Source: Halopseudomonas phragmitis (GTDB taxonomy: Bacteria; Pseudomonadota; Gammaproteobacteria; Pseudomonadales; Pseudomonadaceae). Taken from it: a stretch of DNA of 64,000 bases. The translations under genes were made by a program, and so were the position numbers. The notes beneath the pieces were generated by a model. It was given only the letters and a program-made list of their open reading frames with translations, did not search any database and was not told where the DNA came from. Positions within the stretch are counted from its first letter, which is position 1; every line of letters begins with the position of its first letter. Below, in pieces: positions 19,322 through 27,677 of this stretch. The DNA is taken from positions 1,139,501 to 1,203,500 of the forward strand of contig NZ_CP020100.1 of NCBI RefSeq assembly GCF_002056295.1, read 5' to 3'.

Positions 19322-22300
19322 GTGTTCCCCGCACCTGCGGGGATGAACCGGGCCGGGGCGTTTGCGCTGTCAGGGGCGTCCCGTGTTCCCCGCACCTGCG
19401 GGGATGAACCGTTTCCCGCTGGCCTCGTGCGTCTCAATCGGCAGTGTTCCCCGCACCTGCGGGGATGAACCGCCCGTACCACTGGACTTTGTCTTGGGTT
19501 TGAGGTGTTCCCCGCACCTGCGGGGATGAACCGCGCGGGCTGACGAAAGCCTGTCACGAGGTAGTGTGTTCCCCGCACCTGCGGGGATGAACCGATATTG
19601 TGTTTGGTGTTGACGTGGCGCCATAGGTGTTCCCCGCACCTGCGGGGATGAACCGTTGATTATTGGTTGCATGGGCGTGCCTGCATGGTGTTCCCCGCAC
19701 CTGCGGGGATGAACCGACGGTCAACGACATTTTCACGATTGTCCGCGGGTGTTCCCCGCACCTGCGGGGATGAACCGCTGCTGCGGGTATGGAGCTGGTT
19801 CGATCAGCAGTGTTCCCCGCACCTGCGGGGATGAACCGGCACAGATGAGTCGCGCCATGCGCTCTCTGTTGTGTTCCCCGCACCTGCGGGGATGAACCGT
19901 GGATGCAGCCACTGGGGGGGCAAGGCCAGGAGTGTTCCCCGCACCTGCGGGGATGAACCGGGCATAGAGAAGATGCTCCAGCGGCGCGGAGTGTGTTCCC
20001 CGCACCTGCGGGGATGAACCGAACGGCGTGGTGCGATCCGGGTGCATCGGAATGTGTTCCCCGCACCTGCGGGGATGAACCGCGATATTTCCAAACTGCG
20101 CAGTGACTTCACCGGTGTTCCCCGCACCTGCGGGGATGAACCGCGCATCCTTTATTTCTTTGGCCAGATATTCAGGTGTTCCCCGCACCTGCGGGGATGA
20201 ACCGGCGCGCAGAATTGCCATCCCGGGCAACGAAAAGTGTTCCCCGCACCTGCGGGGATGAACCGCCGTGAACGTCCCATACAGCTCATTACGGACAGTG
20301 TTCCCCGCACCTGCGGGGATGAACCGATCAGACCGTCATGCTTGAAAATAGCGAAGTGGTGTTCCCCGCACCTGCGGGGATGAACCGTTGGCTGCGTGAC
20401 AAGTATCGATGGCATCGATGTGTTCCCCGCACCTGCGGGGATGAACCGCTCTTCATCGGCTCGAACCATGCCGGCAGCAGGTGTTCCCCGCACCTGCGGG
20501 GATGAACCGCCATGTTACGACACTGGTCCTCTTGGGCTGATGTGTTCCCCGCACCTGCGGGGATGAACCGCGCATCCTCGTAGCCATCCAGACCCGCGCT
20601 GAGTGTTCCCCGCACCTGCGGGGATGAACCGCGGGTTTTTTGTGCCTGGAGAAAACATGGCAAGTGTTCCCCGCACCTGCGGGGATGAACCGTACCGATG
20701 AAAAATTGCAGGTGACCGCCATGGGTGTTCCCCGCACCTGCGGGGATGAACCGTTCTTTCTTTCCCACTCATACCAGAACTTCAAGTGTTCCCCGCACCT
20801 GCGGGGATGAACCGAGGTGTTCATGCCGCACATGCTGCTGCCGAACGTGTTCCCCGCACCTGCGGGGATGAACCGATCAGATGCTGGTTGCGCAGGCGCT
20901 TGGCAACGTGTTCCCCGCACCTGCGGGGATGAACCGGCCCGAGCAATGACTATCGCAACGAACCTTCGGTGTTCCCCGCACCTGCGGGGATGAACCGAAG
21001 AACCAGGTTGCCGACAAGCAGCTCGTGCCGTGTTCCCCGCACCTGCGGGGATGAACCGCCTCTTACGCCGCCAACCCAACCGATGCATGAGTGTTCCCCG
21101 CACCTGCGGGGATGAACCGGGCGTGCGCCTAGCGCCGTTTGTTGCCCCCATGTGTTCCCCGCACCTGCGGGGATGAACCGCCGCTGTGCCCGCGCAGGGC
21201 AGCCCGCCTTATGTGTTCCCCGCACCTGCGGGGATGAACCGTCTTGCGTGAAGAGACTCGAGCTATTGGCGATGTGTTCCCCGCACCTGCGGGGATGAAC
21301 CGCCACGGGAGTCGCTGAGCTTACGGGGTTTATCGTGTTCCCCGCACCTGCGGGGATGAACCGCCAGTTGTTTGCCCCCTCCCCTGAGTCGAATTGTGTT
21401 CCCCGCACCTGCGGGGATGAACCGTTCATCCGCGAGTCAAAGCAGTTCGAGGGGAGGTGTTCCCCGCACCTGCGGGGATGAACCTGTCCGCAACCGTCCG
21501 CAATTTGATAAAAGGCCGTGTTCCCCGCACCTGCGGGGATGAACCTGTGACGCCCTACGGCGCAACGTGCGCAGCTCAGTGTTCCCCGCACCTGCGGGGA
21601 TGAACCGCGGTACGGCGACTCAGAGGCGGCCTTGGTGATGTGTTCCCCGCACCTGCGGGGATGAACCGATGATGGCTTCACCATCACAGTGAGCGAGTCG
21701 GTGTTCCCCGCACCTGCGGGGATGAACCGCAGTTGAGCAGCAGAAAAGCGGGCGTTTTCCAGTGTTCCCCGCACCTGCGGGGATGAACCGATATCGGGGA
21801 CAGCGCTAGCGACCCGTTCAAAGTGTTCCCCGCACCTGCGGGGATGAACCGCTGCCCGAGGCGGCGGACGCAGGGTGCGCGGTCGTGTTCCCCGCACCTG
21901 CGGGGATGAACCGTTGGAGTCATTTCCGAACCAGCCGGCATTCGGGTGTTCCCCGCACCTGCGGGGATGAACCGAACCTGGTCAGGGCCTGGCCGGTGTC
22001 CATGATGTGTTCCCCGCACCTGCGGGGATGAACCGGAGATTCATCATGAACCTAGACCAAGAACTCAGTGTTCCCCGCACCTGCGGGGATGAACCCCTGG
22101 CGGGTGTCTGCTCCAGTTCCAGGGAGAGTGTTCCCCGCACCTGCGGGGATGAACCGGCATTCCGATGATGACGCCACTCGATACGGCAGTGTTCCCCGCA
22201 CCTGCGGGGATGAACCGGCCACTGGCCGGGTTGACGGCATTGTGGCGTCGTGTTCCCCGCACCTGCGGGGATGAACCGCCAAATACCATCACAGCCCAGA

Positions 22301-23300
22301 AACTTCATAGGTGTTCCCCGCACCTGCGGGGATGAACCGCGTCTGCATCGGTGCTGCTTTCAGGCATGGCCGTGTTCCCCGCACCTGCGGGGATGAACCG
22401 GCCAGCACACGCCCGGCAATACACACCACCCGGTGTTCCCCGCACCTGCGGGGATGAACCGCCGCAGACGCGGCCTAACCACAGCAAGCGAGGGTGTTCC
22501 CCGCACCTGCGGGGATGAACCGGGCATGTGGACTGACGATGCTCGGGTAAAGATGTGTTCCCCGCACCTGCGGGGATGAACCGACATCAGCAGCTTTCGC
22601 AGCCTGCGCACCGCCGTGTTCCCCGCACCTGCGGGGATGAACCGTGGGAAGCCTTCAACAAGAGTAAGAGTAACGTGTGTTCCCCGCACCTGCGGGGATG
22701 AACCGGCCGCGAAAATATCTTTAGTTACTTCATGCCAGTGTTCCCCGCACCTGCGGGGATGAACCGCAATTAACGAAGCCTTTTGCCATGTGTCGGATGT
22801 GTTCCCCGCACCTGCGGGGATGAACCGGTGACCGGTTTCACATCGTGCGCCCTTGGCCGGTGTTCCCCGCACCTGCGGGGATGAACCGTGGGTACTGATT
22901 ACATCGTCACCCCTTACGGCGTGTTCCCCGCACCTGCGGGGATGAACCGCCGCAAAAGGCGATTGCCGCCGACATGGACTAGTGTTCCCCGCACCTGCGG
23001 GGAAGAACCGCAACGCCACCGCACAACATCGAGCCTGGCCAGCGTGTTCCCCGCACCTGCGGGGATGAACCGGGCAGCGTCCTGCATCCGCTGGTCTTGG
23101 CGACGTGTTCCCCGCACCTGCGGGGATGAACCGGGCAGCGTCCTGCATCCGCTGGTCTTGGCGACGTGTTCCCCGCACCTGCGGGGATGAACCGGGCAGC
23201 GTCCTGCATCCGCTGGTCTTGGCGACGTGTTCCCCGCACCTGCGGGGATGAACCGCCAACGGCGAACTAAATGCCCAGCTTGCGAGCGTGTTCCCCGCAC
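19322..23300 (+). CRISPR. Type I-E CRISPR array, 65 full repeats plus a truncated one
   Basis: Sixty-five 29-nt repeats begin GTGTTCCCCGCACC and end GGGGATGAACCG, with the 16-base palindrome CCCCGCACCTGCGGGG. A 66th repeat at 23288 is cut to 13 nt. This gives 65 spacers. Nearly all spacers are 32 nt (61-nt period). Spacers 42 (21852-21884) and 61 (23011-23043) are 33 nt, and spacer 46 (22097-22127) is 31 nt. Variant repeats: the two starting at 21457 and 21518 end in AACCT, the one at 22068 ends in AACCC, and the one at 22982 has AAGAACCG. Spacers 62-64 (23073-23226) are identical. The leader is on the cas2 side, so transcription runs rightward. Confidence 0.99.
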
Positions 23301-23336
23301 GGTCGGTCACTATGCGTCCTTTCCATGATGTATTGA

Positions 23337-23409
23337 GCGCGGTTGTTTCCAATTGGCAACGGTTAACTTCTTCTGAGGTTATTATCCGGTTCGATTCCGG
23401 CGCCGCGCA
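23337..23409 (+). tRNA. tRNA-like cloverleaf just past the array, possibly a degenerate tRNA
   Basis: A 73-nt stretch has a full 7-pair acceptor stem (GCGCGGT with GCCGCGC, one G-U pair). The T arm reads CCGG-TTCGATT-CCGG, and the D-loop-like AATTGGCA carries the conserved bases. An anticodon-like hairpin (TAACT...GGTTA) has an 8-nt loop TCTTCTGA instead of 7. The D stem is short and linker spacing is off by one or two bases. CCA is not encoded (CTC follows). If the loop is read as CTTCTGA the anticodon would be UCU (Arg). It could be a divergent tRNA, a relic, or a tRNA-like processing signal. Confidence 0.4.
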
Positions 23410-23480
23410 CTCAGCACCCCTGTTTATACCGTCCTGACACTATCCACCCCCATATCCGCTGGTCAGTTCGCCCCCCGAAA

Positions 23481-23504
23481 CCCGAGCCCTTGTTCGGCTT
23501 TTTT
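23481..23504 (+). terminator. Rho-independent terminator downstream of array and tRNA-like element
   Basis: A 5-bp stem, CCGAG / TTCGG (23482-23497), with a 6-nt loop is followed by C and six T. It is oriented to end rightward transcripts from the CRISPR array or the tRNA-like element. The rest of 23410-23655 shows no gene. Confidence 0.6.
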
Positions 23505-23655
23505 GATAGTGTGCGCACCGGCTTGTATGGCCGTCGTTTTCAATTCAAATTGTTTTAATAAACCTCTCCTATTCTCTATCCCGAGTATAAGAACTGGGAA
23601 CTGATATCCCGGTTTGGGGTTCCTATGGGGGAATGCTCTGAAAAATGAGGTAGCT

Positions 23656-24174
23656 ATGTCTTTGAAATTGCTCACTCTTTTTTCCGGTTTGGTGTTGCTT
23701 TCGCTGACAGCAGGGGCGAATGAGCGGACCGTGTACGGACTCAGTGAAACCGCTCTGATCAAGGATCTGGAGTTGGAAGTGCCGGCCAAGCTGGACACCG
23801 GGGCAGTGACTTCGTCACTGAGTGCGCAGAATGTCGAGATGTTCAAGCGTGACGGCCAGGACTGGGTGCGTTTCGAGCTGGCGGTCGAAGGTGCGCAGGA
23901 AGGCAAGACGCTGGTCAAGCCGGTGGTGCGGGTCAGTCAGATCAAGCGCCGGGCCGATGATATTCCCGATGAAGACAGCAAGACCTATACCGTTCGACCG
24001 GTGATCGAAATGGCTGTGTGCATGGGCGACAGCCTGCAGCATATTGAGGTGAATCTGGCCGACCGTACCGGGTTTGAGTACCCGTTTCTGATGGGCGCTA
24101 CCGCGTTGCGCGAGTTCAATGCGCTGGTGGCGCCGGATTTGAGTTATCAGGCAGGTAGTCCCAACTGCGCCTAA
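23656..24174 (+). CDS. Retropepsin-like aspartic peptidase / RimB-family (PF05618) exported protein
   Basis: A 172-residue protein with a cleavable signal peptide (about 1-21, ending AGANE). It belongs to the family once called ATP-dependent zinc proteases and now seen as single-domain retropepsin-like aspartic peptidases. The key motif is AKLDTGAVTSSLSA (Asp-Thr-Gly near residue 46). The C-terminal LMGATALREF motif is also typical. The start at 23656 has GAGG upstream; an in-frame ATG at 23614 would spoil the signal peptide. It stands alone between the CRISPR region and the dehydrogenase operon, and 205 nt without a supported gene follow it. Confidence 0.85.
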   Translation: MSLKLLTLFSGLVLLSLTAGANERTVYGLSETALIKDLELEVPAKLDTGAVTSSLSAQNVEMFKRDGQDWVRFELAVEGAQEGKTLVKPVVRVSQIKRRADDIPDEDSKTYTVRPVIEMAVCMGDSLQHIEVNLADRTGFEYPFLMGATALREFNALVAPDLSYQAGSPNCA

Positions 24175-24379
24175 GAGCCATCCGGCTACCCCGCCAATCC
24201 TGACCTATACTTGCCATAACGGGCGCGGTGGCCGCAAGAGTGCTGCTGCGCCTGTTGTCATTGCCTTTACCCGGGCGATGGCTGGGGGCCGGCCACAAGC
24301 TGGCTGACATGCACGGTCCGGCTTACCGGCCGACCCGCGATGCACCGGTACCCGTGTGGCACTGGTAGGAGGATTGTCG

Positions 24380-25465
24380 ATGCCTCTGTCGGTTCAGATT
24401 CCTTTCACCCGTTTCCTCGATGACCAGGGGCGTGCCCTGGATTCCTTGCCGGCCTGGGCCAGCGATGCCGAACTGCTGCGTAATTTTTATCGGCACATGG
24501 TGCTGGTGCGGGCCTTTGACCAGAAATGCATTGCTTTGCAGCGTACCGGCCAGATCGGTACCTATGCTTCGACCCTGGGTCAGGAGGCCGTTGGTACGGC
24601 GCTAGGCCAGGCGATGAGCCGTGAGGATGTGCTGGTGCCCTATTACCGTGACACCGCCATTCAGTTGCTGCGCGGTGTCGCCATGCACGAGATCCTGCTG
24701 TATTGGGGCGGCGATGAGCGTGGCAGCGCCTGGACTGATCCGGCCTGCGCCGAGGATTTTCCGATTTGTGTGCCGATTGCCACCCAGGCCTGCCATGCCT
24801 GCGGGGTGGCGGCGGCGTTTCGTACCCGGCAACAACACCGGGTTGCGGTTACTACCTGTGGCGATGGCGCCACCAGCAAGGGGGACTTTTTGGAAAGCCT
24901 GAACCTGGCCGGTGTCTGGCAGTTGCCGGTGGTGTTCGTGGTCAACAACAACCAGTGGGCGATTTCGGTGCCGCGCAGCCTGCAGAGTGCTGCGCCGACG
25001 CTGGCGCACAAGGCGCTGGCGGCCGGGATTCCCGGTGAGCAGGTCGATGGCAACGATGTGCTGGCGGTCTATGACCGGGTTCAGGCGGCGATTGAGCGGG
25101 CTCGGGCCGGCAAGGGCGCGAGTCTGGTCGAATGCGTGACCTATCGGCTGGGTGACCATACCACCGCCGATGATGCCAGCCGCTATCGCAGTGACGAGGC
25201 GCTCAAGGAGGCCTGGCAGCATGAGCCGATCGGCCGTTTTCAGCGCTTTCTGCATGCCCGTGGCGAGTGGGACGAGTCCCGCGAGCAGGCCTTGCAGGCT
25301 CAGGTCGGGGAGTTGATCGCGGCGGCGGTGGAAACCTATAAGGCGGTGCCGCCCGCGGCGCCGACGGCGGCGTTCGATCATCTGTATGCGCGCTTGCCGG
25401 CGTTCTATCAGGCCCAGCGAGAGCAGTTGGCGGCCCGTATCGAGGCCCTGGGAGGTGAGTCATGA
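24380..25465 (+). CDS. pdhA: 2-oxo acid dehydrogenase E1 component, alpha subunit (pyruvate dehydrogenase type)
   Basis: ThDP-dependent decarboxylase subunit of a pyruvate or branched-chain 2-oxo acid dehydrogenase complex, 361 residues. The thiamine-diphosphate motif is clear: GDGATSKGDFLES, ending in VVNNNQWAIS. The Ser-rich phosphorylation-loop region of the family (GDHTTADDASRYR) is present. AGGAGG precedes the ATG at 24380. The stop overlaps the beta-subunit start (ATGA), so the heterotetramer subunits are translationally coupled. Substrate preference cannot be fixed from sequence; the symbol follows the usual naming of this family. Confidence 0.88.
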   Translation: MPLSVQIPFTRFLDDQGRALDSLPAWASDAELLRNFYRHMVLVRAFDQKCIALQRTGQIGTYASTLGQEAVGTALGQAMSREDVLVPYYRDTAIQLLRGVAMHEILLYWGGDERGSAWTDPACAEDFPICVPIATQACHACGVAAAFRTRQQHRVAVTTCGDGATSKGDFLESLNLAGVWQLPVVFVVNNNQWAISVPRSLQSAAPTLAHKALAAGIPGEQVDGNDVLAVYDRVQAAIERARAGKGASLVECVTYRLGDHTTADDASRYRSDEALKEAWQHEPIGRFQRFLHARGEWDESREQALQAQVGELIAAAVETYKAVPPAAPTAAFDHLYARLPAFYQAQREQLAARIEALGGES

Positions 25466-26457
25466 CCGAGACTGGCAAGCTGACCATGGTCGAGGCGATC
25501 AACCTGGCTTTGCACCGGGCCATGGCCGACGATCCCGATGTGGTGGTGCTGGGTGAGGATATCGGCATCAATGGCGGGGTGTTCCGGGCTACGGTGGGGT
25601 TGCATGAGCGCTTTGGCTTTCGCCGGGTGATGGACACCCCGCTGGCGGAAACCCTGATCACCGGCATCAGCATCGGCATGGCGGCTCAGGGGCTGAAACC
25701 GGTGGCCGAGATCCAGTTCATGGGCTTTATCTATGCTGGCATGGAACAGTTGGTGTCCCACGCCAGCCGGCTACGCAGCCGTACCTGCGGTCGATTGAGT
25801 TGCCCGATGGTGCTGCGCACTCCGCATGGTGCCGGCATCCACGCGCCGGAACATCACGGTGAAAGCACCGAGGCGATGCTGGCGCATGTGCCCGGTTTGC
25901 GGGTGGTCATTCCGTCATCGCCCAGGCGCGCTTACGGCCTGCTGCTGGCGGCAATTGCCGATCCTGATCCGGTGATTTTCCTTGAACCCTCGCGGCTTTA
26001 TCGTTCGGTCCAGCAGGTGGTCGAGGACGATGGTCAGGCCCTGCCGCTGGATACCTGCTTCACCCTGCGCGAAGGGGCGGATCTGACGCTGGTGAGCTGG
26101 GGCGCGGCGTTGAAAGAAACCCTGGAAGCCGCCGCGCGGCTGGCCGAGGAGGGCATTGACTGCGAGGTAATCGATGTTGCCACGCTCAAGCCGCTGGATG
26201 CCGATACCCTGGCGGCTTCGGTCAGCAAGACCGGGCGCTGCGTGGTGGTGCATGAGGCGGCGGCCTCCTTTGGTCCGGGGGCCGAGATAGTCACGCTGCT
26301 GCAGGAGCGCGCTTTCTATGAACTGCAGGCGCCGGTACACCGGGTAACCGGCTATGACTGCGTGATTCCCTATGCCCGGCGGGAAATGGCCTGGCTGCCG
26401 GACGTGGAGAGCATCTGCCGGGCGGCCCATGAGGTAATGCAAGGGGGTGAGGCATGA
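25462..26457 (+). CDS. 2-oxo acid dehydrogenase E1 component, beta subunit
   Basis: Partner of the alpha subunit in the E1 heterotetramer. The 331-residue protein shows the transketolase pyrimidine-binding domain at the N-terminus (MVEAINLALHRAM, VLGEDIGINGGVFRAT, DTPLAET). A C-terminal transketolase domain follows (DLTLVSWGAALKETLEAA, VVVHEAAASFGPGAEI). It overlaps the alpha gene by 4 nt and the E2 gene by 4 nt. Confidence 0.93.
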   Translation: MTETGKLTMVEAINLALHRAMADDPDVVVLGEDIGINGGVFRATVGLHERFGFRRVMDTPLAETLITGISIGMAAQGLKPVAEIQFMGFIYAGMEQLVSHASRLRSRTCGRLSCPMVLRTPHGAGIHAPEHHGESTEAMLAHVPGLRVVIPSSPRRAYGLLLAAIADPDPVIFLEPSRLYRSVQQVVEDDGQALPLDTCFTLREGADLTLVSWGAALKETLEAAARLAEEGIDCEVIDVATLKPLDADTLAASVSKTGRCVVVHEAAASFGPGAEIVTLLQERAFYELQAPVHRVTGYDCVIPYARREMAWLPDVESICRAAHEVMQGGEA

Positions 26458-27563
26458 AAACCTTCCGGCTGCCCGATCTGGGCGAAGGCTTGCAGGAGGC
26501 GGAAATCGTCGAGTGGCACGTCAAGGCGGGTGATAGCGTGGCGGTCGATCAGTTGCTGGTGTCGGTGGAAACCGCCAAGGCGATTGTCGAGGTGCCCTCG
26601 CCGCAGGCCGGGGTGATTAGCCGCTGTTATGGCGAGCCGGGTGACCTGCTGCACGTTGGCGAGCCATTGGTGACGTTCGAAGGGGTAGGGGATGACAGCG
26701 GTACTGTGGTCGGCAAGCTGGGCCCGGCCAGTGGTGACAGTGACCTGGCCAGTGATGACTTTCATATCGGCGCCGCCCCCAGCACCCGCGAGTTTCAGCC
26801 TGCCAGGGCGGCCCCGGCGGTACGTCGGCTAGCGCAGGAGCTGAAGGTCGAACTCAGTGCGCTCAGCGGCAGTGGCGCGGGTGGGCTGGTGACCGAGCAG
26901 GATGTGCGCCAGGCTGCCGGCAAGGGGGCGGGCGAGGCGCTGCGCAGTGTGCGCCGGACCATGGCTAAGAACATGTCGCGCGCGCATGCCGAGGTGGTGC
27001 CGGTAATGATTGTCGAGGATGCCGATCTGCATCGGTGGCCGGGTGGTGCACGCGATCCGATGCTGCGTCTGGCGCGGGCGATTGCCCATGCCTGCACTCA
27101 GGAGCCGGCGCTCAATGCCGCTTTCGATGGTCGGCGGTTGACGCTGGAGCGCCACGCCCAGGTTGATCTGGGCGTGGCGGTGGATACTCCGGATGGGCTG
27201 TTTGTGCCGGTATTGCGTGATGTTGCCCGGCGCAACCCGGACGATCTGCGCGAGGGTCTGGCGCGGCTGCGCCGGGACGTTGCCAACCGCTCGATTCCGC
27301 CCCAGGAGCTGATGGGCGCGACTATCACCCTGTCCAATTTCGGCACCCTGTTTGGTCGCTACGCCAACCCGATCGTCGTGCCGCCGCAGGTGGCGATCAT
27401 TGGCGCCGGGGTGATTCGCGATGCGGTGGTGGCCTGGCAGGGGCAGCCAACGGTGCACCCGCTGTTGCCGTTGTCGCTGACCTTCGACCATCGGGCGGTG
27501 ACCGGCGGCGAGGCGGCGCGCTTTCTCAAGGCACTGGTGGCGGACCTGGAAAAGCCGGACTGA
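26454..27563 (+). CDS. 2-oxo acid dehydrogenase E2 component (dihydrolipoamide acyltransferase)
   Basis: Core acyltransferase of the complex, 369 residues. It has a single lipoyl domain with the lipoylated Lys42 in VETAKAIVEV, a flexible linker, a peripheral-subunit-binding domain at about 119-155 (APAVRRLAQELKVELSAL), and a short catalytic domain ending in the active-site motif DHRAVTGG (345-352). It has one lipoyl domain, like branched-chain and some pyruvate E2 proteins. No E3 gene is adjacent, so lipoamide dehydrogenase must come from elsewhere in the genome. Confidence 0.93.
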   Translation: MKTFRLPDLGEGLQEAEIVEWHVKAGDSVAVDQLLVSVETAKAIVEVPSPQAGVISRCYGEPGDLLHVGEPLVTFEGVGDDSGTVVGKLGPASGDSDLASDDFHIGAAPSTREFQPARAAPAVRRLAQELKVELSALSGSGAGGLVTEQDVRQAAGKGAGEALRSVRRTMAKNMSRAHAEVVPVMIVEDADLHRWPGGARDPMLRLARAIAHACTQEPALNAAFDGRRLTLERHAQVDLGVAVDTPDGLFVPVLRDVARRNPDDLREGLARLRRDVANRSIPPQELMGATITLSNFGTLFGRYANPIVVPPQVAIIGAGVIRDAVVAWQGQPTVHPLLPLSLTFDHRAVTGGEAARFLKALVADLEKPD

Positions 27564-27606
27564 GCCTGGCTGGTTGGCCCGTAACGGATGGGGTTGTCGG
27601 GGTAAC

Positions 27607-27648
27607 TTGATCGGGATCAAAACCCGCTCTCTCGGCTACCCCTACACT
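27607..27648 (+). promoter_or_regulatory. ANR/FNR box and class II promoter for the GGDEF-EAL gene
   Basis: TTGATCGGGATCAA (27607-27620) is a perfect match to the FNR/ANR consensus TTGATNNNNATCAA. A -10-like TACACT (27643-27648) begins 29.5 bp from the box centre. That is the spacing expected for an activator centred at -41.5. It suggests low-oxygen induction of the gene starting at 27678. Confidence 0.7.
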
Positions 27649-27677
27649 GGCAGCCTTATGCCATGATGGAGCCAGCC

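Noticed and set aside
19294..23352. Many open frames on the minus strand through the array, with repeating [10 protein letters not shown] / VHPRRCGEH peptides
   Set aside because: They are translations of the CRISPR repeat in three frames; the 61-nt period keeps frames open. No start signals or coding bias.
24228..24368. A GTG-started 46-codon frame (VAARVLLRLLSLPLPGRW...) before the E1 alpha gene
   Set aside because: No Shine-Dalgarno and no recognisable family; it might be the leader of the operon mRNA, but coding cannot be supported.
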